Shown piece by piece: positions 8,652 to 17,164 of a stretch of DNA of 64,000 nucleotides. The notes under the pieces were generated by a model. That model was not told the DNA's origin. It ran no database searches and saw only the letters and a list, made by a program, of their open reading frames with translations. The position numbers and the translations under genes were made by a program. How positions within the stretch are numbered: position 1 is the stretch's first letter; each line of letters opens with the position of its first letter. The DNA lies in the NCBI RefSeq assembly GCF_000237995.1, contig NC_016605.1:1550001-1614000 (forward strand), written 5' to 3'. Origin of the DNA: Pediococcus claussenii ATCC BAA-344 (GTDB lineage: Bacteria > Bacillota > Bacilli > Lactobacillales > Lactobacillaceae).

Positions 8652-10709
8652 ATGGCTGATTTTTATTTAATTGCACTACTATTGGTTGGAGTTATTAGTG
8701 CCAACGTTATTAAGCAGTTTATTCCTAAGGTACCCGAAACTTTCATTTTAATTTTAACCGGAGTAGTTCTATCATTCGTACCATTATTTCGTCATTTTGA
8801 GCTTGAACCAGAATTTTTTCTAATGATGATTATTGCCCCACTAATGTTTGTTGATGGGCAAAAACAATCCTTTGAAAAAATTCGTTCTAAATTTTCAGGG
8901 ATTTTTTTACTTTCTGTATTCTTAGCTGTAGTTACTGCGATCGTCGTTGGCGTTACTGCTAATTGGATTGAAAAACAATGGACCTTACCACTCGCGATTG
9001 CACTAGCCGCGATTATCACCCCAACTGACGCAGTAGCTGTAAAATCACTAACTAGCGACAGTGAGATGCCCTCAGGCGTTGGCGAAGCACTAGAGCTAGA
9101 GTCCTTATTTAATGATGCGACTGGGCTAGTCCTGTTGGACCTTGCTTTATCTGTTTTATCAACTGGAACCTTTTCAATTATAAATGGCATTGTGCACTTT
9201 TTATTTGTCGCAGTGGGTGGCATTCTAGTTGGATTGATTGCGGGATTCGCCTTAGTTGCGCTGCGATTCAACCTAAACACTCGTGGTAAAAACCCTGAAA
9301 TTACCACAATTCCAATCAGTTTATTAACTCCATTTGCCGTCTATCTTTTGGCTGAACATCTCGGAATGTCGGGCATTCTAGCCGTTGTTGCAACCGGAAT
9401 TGAGCATAATTGGGAAGCAAATCGCTTGCGACTTTCTTCAACTAGCGTTCAACTAACCAATAATACCATTTGGAATGTTATTACCGATGTTCTAAATGAC
9501 TTCGTATTTCTAATACTAGGTCTAGCTTTACCAACAATCTATGCCGACATCGTGGCTATGGGTTGGTCAGGAACTCTTCATTTACTATTAATTAGCGTTT
9601 TAGTTTATGTGATAATGCTTGTCCTTCGATACGTCTGGGCCGTGCGTGAAAAAAACGAAAGCATCGCTGAATTTTTCGGAAAGCCTAGTGATGAGCATCA
9701 TCAATTTAATTCCGGTTTATTCGCCATTAGTGGAATCCACGGAACTGTGACGTTGGCAATGGCATTATCTTTACCTAATCACATTGGTGGTCATAATTTC
9801 CCATACCGTAATGAATTAATCATTATTGCCATGTTTGTGATTTTAATCAGTATGATAGTCAGTGCGGTTGTCTTAAATATCAAATTACCAAAAAAAGTTG
9901 TCGACTATGGTGAATTTGATTTAAATCAAGTCCGTAATAAGATGATTGATCAAACAATCTTAAAAATGCGTGTTTCAATTGATGATCGATCTATCCGCGA
10001 TGCTTTAACCAACCAACTACAATCCCAAAAAACAATGGAAATGGATAATCGAAACAACTTATCGGATAACTACTACCTACTATTATCAGAAACTAAAGGT
10101 GTCATTGATAACTATCTTCACAGTCCTGAAGTAAGTCAACAATACAACAAGAAAACCATTGATATCTATGATAGTATGATGAATCGGATGTTAGTTGAAA
10201 AACGCCGAGTTAGTTGGAAACATATGCTCCGTCATTTATTCAAGGAAATTCTTTGGCATGCTCGATATCGTCCTAAACTAAATCGTGACAATTATAAAGT
10301 AGCGTACCAGCAAAAAATAGCTACTGATCCTAAATTCGCTAAGAAAGCTAAGCAAATTAAACAAGTTCGTCAAGAGCTGTTAGACTTAAATCAGGCCGTA
10401 GTTAGCTTAGTTGATCAATATTTAGATGACATTTTGCGGTCCCGTCTCACACAACAACGTGATGATAATAATTATATTTATATAGTTCAACATAACTTAA
10501 ATCGATTTTTTGACGAAATCAACCATGAATATCGTGCTACTACTCAACCGATTGATGCTAAATATTATGCTGAAGCTTTTCAATATGAATATGATTTTAT
10601 TCAACAAGGCCTTGCTAACGGAAGCATCTCGCAACCAATTGCCGGTACGTTGTACACCGAAATCAATCAAGCTCAGTTACTTCAATTACAACAGTTGCCA
10701 GTAGAATAA
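8652..10709 (+). CDS. CPA1-family Na+/H+ antiporter
   Basis: At 685 residues this matches the long bacterial CPA1 (NhaP/NhaK-like) exchangers: about 12 transmembrane segments in the first 420 residues and a hydrophilic helical C-terminal region of about 260 residues. The ion-binding motif is seen in TPTDAVAVKSL, followed by ELESLFNDATGLVL, both diagnostic of the family. It exchanges cytoplasmic Na+ (or K+) for protons and serves pH and salt homeostasis. GGAAGGGAG precedes the ATG. It forms its own transcription unit, with a promoter at 8594-8621 and a terminator at 10715-10752. Confidence 0.92.
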   Translation: MADFYLIALLLVGVISANVIKQFIPKVPETFILILTGVVLSFVPLFRHFELEPEFFLMMIIAPLMFVDGQKQSFEKIRSKFSGIFLLSVFLAVVTAIVVGVTANWIEKQWTLPLAIALAAIITPTDAVAVKSLTSDSEMPSGVGEALELESLFNDATGLVLLDLALSVLSTGTFSIINGIVHFLFVAVGGILVGLIAGFALVALRFNLNTRGKNPEITTIPISLLTPFAVYLLAEHLGMSGILAVVATGIEHNWEANRLRLSSTSVQLTNNTIWNVITDVLNDFVFLILGLALPTIYADIVAMGWSGTLHLLLISVLVYVIMLVLRYVWAVREKNESIAEFFGKPSDEHHQFNSGLFAISGIHGTVTLAMALSLPNHIGGHNFPYRNELIIIAMFVILISMIVSAVVLNIKLPKKVVDYGEFDLNQVRNKMIDQTILKMRVSIDDRSIRDALTNQLQSQKTMEMDNRNNLSDNYYLLLSETKGVIDNYLHSPEVSQQYNKKTIDIYDSMMNRMLVEKRRVSWKHMLRHLFKEILWHARYRPKLNRDNYKVAYQQKIATDPKFAKKAKQIKQVRQELLDLNQAVVSLVDQYLDDILRSRLTQQRDDNNYIYIVQHNLNRFFDEINHEYRATTQPIDAKYYAEAFQYEYDFIQQGLANGSISQPIAGTLYTEINQAQLLQLQQLPVE

Positions 10710-10714
10710 TTAAT

Positions 10715-10752
10715 AAAGACCAGCAAACTACGAATAGTTTACTGGTCTTTTT
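10715..10752 (+). terminator. rho-independent terminator after the antiporter gene
   Basis: AAAGACCAG..AAACTA pairs with TAGTTT.CTGGTCTTT around a 4-nt loop, followed by a T-run. Confidence 0.85.
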
Positions 10753-10821
10753 GAATGAAATGAGTTAGCCATCAAGTTTGATACTTGTTAATAAGTTCCC
10801 AATTAAACTATATTAGTTTAC

Positions 10822-11730
10822 TTAAATCATTAACACACGTGCCTGCCATGGATAAATTTCGGAAAAATTAGTTTTATTATCATAATTATCGATAAGTACT
10901 TCCGCGTTTTTAAATTCAGTTGGAATGTTTATTTTTAATTTTTCACTAGTGAAGTTTCCCATAACCAATAGTTTATGTTTCCCAGCTGATCGGACATAAC
11001 TATACACTTTTGAATTATCCGGCTCTAATAACTCATACGAGCCTGTCGTTATGATTGGCAATGTGTGGCGTAACTTTATCAATCTTTGATAATAGTAAAA
11101 TACCGAATCTGGATCATTTAATACCTGTTTCACATTAATATCCTTATAATTGGGGTTCAGATCAATCCACGGTTTAGCTTCACTGAACCCAGCATACTTA
11201 CTATCATTCCACTGCATTGGTGTTCTTGCATTATCACGAGATTTTAAATAAATATAGCGCATTACTGTTTTTGAATCTAAATTATGATGTTCAGTTAATT
11301 CCTTATAAATATTCTTAGTTTCCAAATCTTGGTAATCAGTAATATCAGTGAACTTGGCGTTCGACATCCCCAGCTCTTCACCTTCAAAAATATAGGGAGT
11401 TCCTTGCAACATATGTAGAATTGTTCCTAACATTTTGGCTGCTTTAATTCGATAATTTTCACTGTCCACTCCAAATCTGGTCACTGCTCTGGGCTGATCA
11501 TGATTGCTCCAATACAAGCTATTCCAACCATTAGCATTGGCCATTTTTTCTTGCCATTCACTTAAAACTCGCTTTAAATCCTGCAATCTAAATCGCTTAT
11601 CAGAAAATTTACCATACTTTCCATAATCTAAATGCATATGATCAAAATGAAATACCATATCTAATTCATGAATCCGAGACCCGTTGGCCGCGCCAATATA
11701 AAATAACTTCCAAAAGGTTTCCCCTTTGCC
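10822..11730 (-). pseudogene. truncated GH13 alpha-glucosidase remnant
   Basis: Only the C-terminal half of an alpha-glucosidase of the oligo-1,6-/dextran-glucosidase group remains. Visible are HELDMVFHFDHM, the fourth GH13 region YWSNHDQPRAV with the transition-state Asp, GTPYIFEGEELGM, NARTPMQW and the C-terminal beta domain. The normal length is about 550 residues; here homology begins about 24 codons before the first ATG (11658) and stops near 11730 at an in-frame TGA. Regions II and III, with the catalytic nucleophile and acid/base, are absent, so the product cannot be active. No insertion element is visible at the break. Confidence 0.85.
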
Positions 11731-11925
11731 TCAAGCACCATTTAAAATCAGCGTTAATAACGATTAGTTCGCTGTATTCCACTAATCACAGCCAAGAAAT
11801 TAATAATAAGATTGATCAAATTATGTGTACCAGCAAATCCTGTTGCATTTCAATTTATTGAATTTCCTACAAAGTATCACTCCAATAAACTAATTGTAGT
11901 CACCATCAAAATGAGTGTTCCATCA

Positions 11926-12840
11926 TTACCTATTAAATATTTTCCGAACACCTTCTTCAAAAGAAGTAACCTTAAATTCTGGGAACTGCTGTTTAAATTT
12001 ATCAGATGAAAAATTATTATCATCGCGATAGCGTGGTAAAAGTTCCAATAATTCTTTTGACTTCTGGCTAAACAAACTTCCAATTTTAAACACGACCATT
12101 TTAACTACCTTATAGCGAATCTTACGTCCTAAAACATCTTCACAAAGTCTAATTAAATTTTGATAAGTGATGCTTTCACTTGGTAGATGCCAAGTTCGAC
12201 TGTACGCCGATTTGGTATTACCAATTAAAGCCATTGCTCGACTTGCATCTGGTGTCCAAATCAACGTTCTCAAAGCCTTGGCACTGATCGGAACAAATGG
12301 AGTTTTACCATTCTTAATTCGGTTAAAAATCATCGTATTAGTAATACTTTGGGTATTGTCAGGTCCATAAAATTCCGGTGCTCGACAAATCACTGCTTCA
12401 AGTTCCCCACGTTCCATAGCATTTAATACTTTAGTCGCGACTTTAGCACGAACGGTTGATTTACGACCCGTTGGAACAAATGGGCTGCTCTCCACCTGTA
12501 GATCAGAATTCTTTGCATACATGTAGGTATTATCAAAAAACACTAGTTTACTATCACTTACTTCACAGGCACGGATAACATTATCAATAATTGTTGAAAA
12601 TTGAGACTCCCACATATCCGAATTCATGGGTAATCCGACTGTAAAATATACAATTTCACTACCTGAAATTGCTTGCAGTGTTTCGTCATAATTCAGTAAA
12701 TTAGCTGGTTTAATTTCATCCGTATCATGAATCTTTTTAGGATTACGACTAACCAATCGCAAATTTTTAGTATAATTTTGATACAGTTCTTCAGCCAATT
12801 CATGTCCAATTTGACCGTTACTTCCTAAAATTGTTTGCAT
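11926..12840 (-). CDS. NAD-dependent epimerase/dehydratase-like protein
   Basis: About 304 residues with a Rossmann fold: TILGSNGQIGHELAEEL at the N-terminus gives the extended-SDR GxxGxxG pattern, followed by VSRNPKKI. A strand with FFDNTYMYA and the PEFYGPD segment recall atypical extended SDRs of the epimerase/NmrA type. The YxxxK motif is not obvious, so catalysis is uncertain. Two consecutive ATGs (12843 and 12840) follow AAGGAG; the second has better spacing. The nearest upstream gene is the DJ-1 gene 60 bp away on the same strand, so co-transcription is possible. Confidence 0.75.
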   Translation of the reverse strand: MQTILGSNGQIGHELAEELYQNYTKNLRLVSRNPKKIHDTDEIKPANLLNYDETLQAISGSEIVYFTVGLPMNSDMWESQFSTIIDNVIRACEVSDSKLVFFDNTYMYAKNSDLQVESSPFVPTGRKSTVRAKVATKVLNAMERGELEAVICRAPEFYGPDNTQSITNTMIFNRIKNGKTPFVPISAKALRTLIWTPDASRAMALIGNTKSAYSRTWHLPSESITYQNLIRLCEDVLGRKIRYKVVKMVVFKIGSLFSQKSKELLELLPRYRDDNNFSSDKFKQQFPEFKVTSFEEGVRKIFNR

Positions 12841-12903
12841 CATTTACTCCTTAACTCGTTTCTCAGTTTAATCTTTTAAATCAAATTTTCTAAAAAAATA
12901 TGT

Positions 12904-13581
12904 TTATTTCAAATTTTGAATTAGCAATTTAGCTACCGCATGCGCTGAAAAAGGATTTTGACCAGTTATCAGTTGATCATCCTGCAACGCGAACTCTTTA
13001 TAAGCACGCTTTTCTTTAAAGTTAGCTCCACGCTTTTCTGCCTCAACCTTATTCAAAAATGGTACAACTGAGCGTTTACCTGCCAATATTTCCTCTGACC
13101 TAGTAAAACCAGTGATTGTTTTGCCAGCAATTAAGTAATTGCCTTTGTTGTCCTTAATATTTAGCAATCCAGCGATTCCATGACAGACAGAAGTGACGTA
13201 GCCGTTGTTTTGGTAAATATCTATTGTAATTTTTTGTAACGCTTCATCTTCCGGAAAATCCCACATTGTGCCGTGACCGCCAGCATAGTATATCGCAACA
13301 TAATCATCTGGATTAACCTCTGATGGACTAAGTGAATTTGCCAAAGCTCTGTTCTGAAAATCTTTAGTTGCATAAAAGTTCATGATTGATTCATCAACGT
13401 ACTTCATACTTCGGGGATCAAGTGGCACGAAGCCTCCTTTAGGACTAACATAATCAACTTCAAAACCCGCTTTTTGAACATCTTCAGCAAATTCCGTGGC
13501 TTCTCCTAACCATAATCCTGTAGCGTCTTTTGTATCGCCATAACTTGTTACATTGGTTTCAACAATCAAAATTTTTTTCAT
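12904..13581 (-). CDS. DJ-1/PfpI family protein (class I glutamine amidotransferase-like)
   Basis: The 225-residue protein has the DJ-1/PfpI fold with the nucleophile elbow SVCHGIAGLL (catalytic Cys), an acidic residue in GEATEFAEDV and the YYAGGHGTMWDFPED segment, as in Hsp31/YdeA-like proteins. Members act as glyoxalase III, deglycase or chaperone; the exact activity cannot be told here. Its start overlaps the stop of the upstream ArsR gene by 4 nt (ATGA), so the two are translationally coupled. Confidence 0.87.
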   Translation of the reverse strand: MKKILIVETNVTSYGDTKDATGLWLGEATEFAEDVQKAGFEVDYVSPKGGFVPLDPRSMKYVDESIMNFYATKDFQNRALANSLSPSEVNPDDYVAIYYAGGHGTMWDFPEDEALQKITIDIYQNNGYVTSVCHGIAGLLNIKDNKGNYLIAGKTITGFTRSEEILAGKRSVVPFLNKVEAEKRGANFKEKRAYKEFALQDDQLITGQNPFSAHAVAKLLIQNLK

Positions 13582-13916
13582 TTTCGATTACTTCCTTCAA
13601 TTACTTTATTAACATTTACCAATAAATTTTGTAATTTTTTTATACTACTCAAGTCATGTGATAGATAATAATAGTTTTTGGTGCCTTCACTGCGATACTC
13701 GATTAATTTTGCCTGGCGTAACACCTTTAAATGATGTGAAACAGCGGGTCTTGAAAGTCCTGTAACCTCAGTTAAGTCGTTAACTCTGAGACCCTTGCAT
13801 ACGTTTTCAGTTGCCATTAATTCAATGATAATTGATTGTCGCTTTTCATCACCTAAAGCAATCAAAAAATCACTAATGTCATTAAATTCTGCTTGTAATT
13901 CTTTTAAGTTTTCCAT
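13578..13916 (-). CDS. ArsR family repressor
   Basis: This small (112-residue) winged-helix regulator has the recognition region EVTGLSRPAVSHHLKVLRQAKLIEYRSEGTKNYYYL, typical of ArsR/SmtB. The metal-sensing Cys motif (CxC in alpha3) is not evident; the single cysteine in ENVCKG suggests a non-metal or redox signal. It is the first gene of an operon with the DJ-1 gene. A perfect palindrome just upstream is the likely operator, implying autoregulation. Confidence 0.88.
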   Translation of the reverse strand: MENLKELQAEFNDISDFLIALGDEKRQSIIIELMATENVCKGLRVNDLTEVTGLSRPAVSHHLKVLRQAKLIEYRSEGTKNYYYLSHDLSSIKKLQNLLVNVNKVIEGSNRK

Positions 13917-13929
13917 TTTCGTTTCCTTT

Positions 13930-13955
13930 GGTTTAATGTTTTAAACCATTAAACC
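13930..13955. promoter_or_regulatory. probable ArsR operator
   Basis: Perfect 9-bp arms GGTTTAATG (13930-13938) and CATTAAACC (13947-13955) with an 8-nt A/T-rich centre, 14 bp upstream of the ArsR start. Confidence 0.7.
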
Positions 13956-14079
13956 ATCATCATGAAAAATTGTCAATTATTAATGTTCAAAAGTCGAATT
14001 TCCTATAGATTCCAACTCCAGCCTAGTAAAAATTAATTACTTGTTCATTGTTAGTATTAATCATTTATCCGGGTAAAAA

Positions 14080-14113
14080 AGGAGAAAAAGAGAGGTTATT
14101 CTCCTTTTCTCCT
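14080..14113 (-). terminator. terminator on the minus strand, facing the small-ORF locus
   Basis: AGGAGAAAAAGAG pairs with CTCCTTTTCTCCT around 8 nt. Read on the minus strand the stem is followed by TTTTTT, so it would stop a transcript coming from about 14.4 kb toward the ArsR gene. Confidence 0.6.
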
Positions 14114-14158
14114 AAATATATTATTGTGTAAATACTAACTCACATTAGCCATTGTAAA

Positions 14159-14167
14159 TGCTATAAT
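14159..14167 (+). promoter_or_regulatory. extended -10 promoter of the small-ORF transcript
   Basis: TGCTATAAT (14159-14167) is a perfect extended -10 element. No good -35 is visible, which such promoters do not need. Transcription would start near 14174. Confidence 0.55.
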
Positions 14168-14232
14168 CATTAAATTGATATGTTATAGAACTGCATGGTA
14201 GCGCCGAAATTTGAAAGTGGAGGTGTTTGCCA

Positions 14233-14334
14233 ATGCAAAAAGAATTTTGTTTTCACTTTTCATCGAATTCTGGGGGATATCAGCGTCCATGTTTTCCGGG
14301 TTCGACTGGATCGCCAAGTTTGTCAAAAATTTGA
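14233..14334 (+). CDS. 33-residue ORF with a perfect ribosome site
   Basis: GGAGGTG at 14219-14225 is followed after 7 nt by ATG, giving a 33-residue peptide starting MQKEFCFHF and ending SLSKI. It is rich in serine and glycine, has two cysteines and no transmembrane segment. The ribosome site is among the best in the window, so translation is likely, but I recognise no family. It overlaps, in another frame, the hydrophobic ORF ending at 14432, and may serve as its leader or regulate it by translational coupling. Confidence 0.4.
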   Translation: MQKEFCFHFSSNSGGYQRPCFPGSTGSPSLSKI

Positions 14335-14432
14335 GTTTAATAAACTCACCTTTTGTCCAACTGGTGTGTATCTTTGCGACTGTTGTTATCGTCATAGTAA
14401 TATGCGTTACTGTAGTTGTAATTTTAGCATGA
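14289..14432 (+). CDS. small hydrophobic membrane peptide, possible type I toxin-like
   Basis: Starting at ATG 14289 the peptide has 47 residues: an amphipathic start (MFSGFDWIAKFVKNL) and a 20-plus residue hydrophobic helix dominated by valine and isoleucine up to the stop. The frame is open upstream to TTG 14211 (73 residues), so the true start is uncertain; GGGGG at 14272-14276 lies 12 nt before the ATG. A terminator follows directly. A transcript on the opposite strand could cover the whole ORF. No family is recognised; a membrane-acting toxin or regulator is an inference. Confidence 0.4.
   Translation: MFSGFDWIAKFVKNLSLINSPFVQLVCIFATVVIVIVICVTVVVILA
14421..14429 (-). promoter_or_regulatory. 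candidate antisense promoter
   Basis: On the minus strand TGCTAAAAT forms an extended -10. A transcript starting near 14414 and ending at the hairpin 14080-14113 would be about 330 nt and antisense to the small ORFs. Sequence inference only. Confidence 0.3.
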
Positions 14433-14439
14433 TAAAACA

Positions 14440-14472
14440 AAAAAACGCTTTGCTTGACCGGCAGCGTTTTTT
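14440..14472 (+). terminator. terminator of the small-ORF transcript
   Basis: AAAAAACGCT pairs with AGCGTTTTTT around a 13-nt loop, 8 nt after the stop codon at 14432. Confidence 0.75.
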
Positions 14473-14546
14473 GAAATAGTAATTCTGTTTTAAAATCATC
14501 GGTGCTATTAGGCTGTTTCTATAAGTAGCAAGCCTTATCAACACTG

Positions 14547-14578
14547 GAAGTCATGAATTCCCGTTCATGGCTTCTTTT
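14547..14578 (+). terminator. second hairpin with T-run
   Basis: GAAGTCATGAA pairs with TTCATGGCTTC around 6 nt and is followed by TTTTC. No gene ends directly before it; it may be a back-up terminator. The rest of 14579-14757 is A/T-rich and shows nothing else. Confidence 0.5.
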
Positions 14579-14757
14579 CATACCCAATTGTATAACGTTA
14601 ATTTTTTTTGGCAATATTTTGAGCAAAAAAAAAGAAACATTTCACTTTATTTTCTTCTACTAACCTATTTCTTTTTTCAGCAAAGGTATACCTTTCTTCT
14701 TTCATTTCATTATATTTCTCACTTATTGATTCGTTTCTAATAGCTAATTTTAAAATC

Positions 14758-15642
14758 CTAATTTATTTTTCTATGAACTTCAGCATGCTCTCGGTGCGTT
14801 CTAATAAGTGATTTAAAATCCGTAACCTGCATTCCGAGGTAAACTTGAAATTCGAGTAATTTTTGAAGATCACACTTAGCCTTCTCAAAATCTTCAAAAT
14901 AAAGTTTAAACAATAAAACACTGGTTTTTCTGTAAAGCAAAGCATCAATTGGATCATTTTTTTCCAAATTATCTTTGCCAATTAAATCAAATATATCGTG
15001 TGCTTCTTTATAATCTTGATTCACTAATAGGGTCTGCAAACAATTTAAATTAATCTGTTCTCGAAGAATTACAACCTTTTCTCTATCAAAATCCATATAT
15101 TCATTAAGAACCTTGTACGACTGTTTAAAAACATTTATTAAATCTTGTACGTCGTCCTGAAACAAAAAAATGGTGTGCACAAACAATTGAACATCAACTA
15201 ATGTCCAATTTTTCATCAAAGTAAGGTGGAATTTAAGAGGAATTAGCGGCTCATATGTCATTTTAAATTTTCTTGAACCAGCAATATAGTAATATAAATA
15301 TGCCTGAGCACTAAGAAGGCGAACACGCTCATTTTTCGAATTTCTAAATGTTTCATAGAAACTTTTGACAAATTTAATATCACCGGCATAGTAATGCTTA
15401 AATAACTCTTTTTGTATCTCAATTGATTGAGGACTTTTATACTCATTTTGAATATATTTAAATTCTTCTAATGAAATTTCTAATCTTTCTAAAAATGTTA
15501 AAAAGGCGCTTGCCTTTATTTCATATTTTCCGTGTTCAAATGCTGAATAAAATGACCGTGACACTACCCCATCATATATTTCATACTGTGTAATTCCCTT
15601 TAACCGACGAATTTTACGAATAGTTTCTCCTAATTTTTTCAT
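14758..15642 (-). CDS. Rgg/GadR/MutR family regulator
   Basis: The 294-residue protein has an N-terminal Xre-type helix-turn-helix (GETIRKIRRLKGITQYEIYD, then SRSFYSAFEHGKYE) and a long helical repeat domain, the architecture and length of Rgg regulators. Many Rgg proteins bind short peptide pheromones. It is divergent from an MFS exporter at 15792. In the 149-bp gap I looked for a pheromone-like ORF and found none convincing. The region is noticeably A/T-rich compared with its neighbours, suggesting transfer. Its ribosome site (GGACATAATT before ATG) is poor. Confidence 0.85.
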   Translation of the reverse strand: MKKLGETIRKIRRLKGITQYEIYDGVVSRSFYSAFEHGKYEIKASAFLTFLERLEISLEEFKYIQNEYKSPQSIEIQKELFKHYYAGDIKFVKSFYETFRNSKNERVRLLSAQAYLYYYIAGSRKFKMTYEPLIPLKFHLTLMKNWTLVDVQLFVHTIFLFQDDVQDLINVFKQSYKVLNEYMDFDREKVVILREQINLNCLQTLLVNQDYKEAHDIFDLIGKDNLEKNDPIDALLYRKTSVLLFKLYFEDFEKAKCDLQKLLEFQVYLGMQVTDFKSLIRTHREHAEVHRKIN

Positions 15643-15697
15643 AATTATGTCCAGTATTCAGGACTTTTTCCCTCTTTTCAATCTGTATACTGTATTA

Positions 15698-15703
15698 TAT
15701 ACT
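15698..15703 (+). promoter_or_regulatory. candidate -10 of the MFS gene
   Basis: TATACT preceded by a weak -35 (TTTTCA, 15675-15680, 17-nt spacer). The inverted repeat GTATA..TATAC around it could be the Rgg site. Confidence 0.35.
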
Positions 15704-15791
15704 TTATTCATTTCAAAAATAACAAAACAATTAAAATTAAATAAGCGTTTATCTAATTTTAAAAAATCAATTTTGAATAAAAGGAAAATTA

Positions 15792-17039
15792 ATGGAACTT
15801 TCAACAAATCATTTAACCCAAACAATAAAAGCCGTAAGTTCTGATTTTATTGGATCCATCAGTAGCACCATGCTCTCGTTTATTTTGGGACTATATATTC
15901 TGAATCATTATTCATCAGGAATTATTTTTTCCGTATCTCAAATACTTGGGCCATTTATCGGTTTTCTTCTATGGCCTCTAATTGGAACAATTATTGATAG
16001 GTTTAATCACAAAAAAATAATTTTACTTTCTCAACTAATCAGCATCTTTGGAATAATTATTTTCGCACAACAAATTGGAAAACAAAATAATCTAGTTAGT
16101 TTATTCAGTCTTATTATTCTGATACAAACGAGTCTTTATTTTATCAACATTAGTTATGCTTCCTCTGTTTCATCAATGGTTGAAAAACGTTACATTGGAA
16201 GATTAAACTCACTAGAAAATATAGCTAAATCTTTATCCAACATTTTAGGCCCGATTTTAGGTGGAGTTTTATTTTCTAAAGTTTCGATCACATATTTTCT
16301 TTGGATTGAATGTTTCTCAGAAATAATCTCTTTACTAATTACTATGTCAATTAATTTCAATATATTTTCTAATAAGTCAATTAATTCTTCCAGACCAGAC
16401 ACCTCTATCTTTTCAGGATTTAGATATTTGAAGTCCAATCGAACCATTCGTCTATTAATATTTGAAAATACATTAAGCAACGTTTTCACACCCGTTATTA
16501 GTATTGGAATTCCAATAGTTGCTATTCAATTGTTAAACATCAATAGTTCAAGTTTTGGAAGCATTGAAGGAATATCCGGTTTAGGACTAATTTTAGGTGG
16601 AATATTATCTTTTTTATCAAAAAAGAAGATCTCAATTCGCCATATTCAATTTCCTTTACTTTTTCAAAGTTTAACATTTTTAATTCCAACAACTTTGTTC
16701 TTTAGCAATTCACATTGGATTAATTTCTTAATCTTAAGCATGACCTATTCATTGTTTGCAGCAAGCATTAACTATTTTAATATTCAATTTAATACCTATC
16801 AGCAAACACATGTAAAGACACATTTACAGGGAAGAGTTTTTACTATCTCACTTGTTCTTTCACAACTGTTTTCCCCAATTGGAAAAATTATCTTTGGAAT
16901 TTTATTTACCCACCCAACGATGTCAAAAACAGTTGCTATTTATATAAGTACTTTCAGTCTTCAGCTTCTAGTTGTATCCATATTTACGATTTTTCTTCTT
17001 AAATTCCACACCACACTGGCCCCAAAAGAGTATAAATAA
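15792..17039 (+). CDS. MFS transporter (MefA/EntS-like exporter)
   Basis: The 415-residue membrane protein has about 12 hydrophobic segments. The loop LIGTIIDRFNHKKIILLS is the motif-A-like sequence of MFS exporters (D-R-F-x-H-K/R-K), and the overall pattern (FILGLYIL, SLENIAKSLSNILGPILGG) resembles MefA-type macrolide or EntS-type exporters. AAAGG precedes the ATG by about 9 nt. It is divergent from the Rgg gene, which probably controls it. Possible cargo is an antimicrobial or signalling peptide, or a drug; the sequence does not decide. A/T-rich like the Rgg gene. Confidence 0.8.
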   Translation: MELSTNHLTQTIKAVSSDFIGSISSTMLSFILGLYILNHYSSGIIFSVSQILGPFIGFLLWPLIGTIIDRFNHKKIILLSQLISIFGIIIFAQQIGKQNNLVSLFSLIILIQTSLYFINISYASSVSSMVEKRYIGRLNSLENIAKSLSNILGPILGGVLFSKVSITYFLWIECFSEIISLLITMSINFNIFSNKSINSSRPDTSIFSGFRYLKSNRTIRLLIFENTLSNVFTPVISIGIPIVAIQLLNINSSSFGSIEGISGLGLILGGILSFLSKKKISIRHIQFPLLFQSLTFLIPTTLFFSNSHWINFLILSMTYSLFAASINYFNIQFNTYQQTHVKTHLQGRVFTISLVLSQLFSPIGKIIFGILFTHPTMSKTVAIYISTFSLQLLVVSIFTIFLLKFHTTLAPKEYK

Positions 17040-17040
17040 A

Positions 17041-17081
17041 AAACAAGCCCAAAAACCAAATAAGATTTTTGAGCTTGTTCT
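17041..17081. terminator. bidirectional terminator
   Basis: AACAAGC.CAAAAA pairs with TTTTTG.GCTTGTT around 10 nt, between two convergent genes. Confidence 0.8.
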
Positions 17082-17164
17082 ACATTATATTTTGAGTTTA
17101 TCCCAAGTACTAAGGGGCAAATCTTTCTCGAAATTCGATGTTATCAATTAAAAACAGAATATTT

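Noticed and set aside
8792-9307. Long antisense ORF inside the antiporter gene
   Set aside because: Shadow of a strongly coding frame; no ribosome site and no domain likeness.
14183-14440. Minus-strand 85-codon ORF opposite the small hydrophobic ORF
   Set aside because: Threonine- and isoleucine-rich shadow of the Val/Ile helix codons, without a ribosome site; the minus strand is better read as a possible non-coding antisense RNA.
15647-15844. Small ORF between the Rgg gene and the MFS gene as a peptide pheromone
   Set aside because: No ribosome site, basic and asparagine-rich in its second half, overlaps the MFS start, and lacks the short hydrophobic-peptide pattern of Rgg pheromones.
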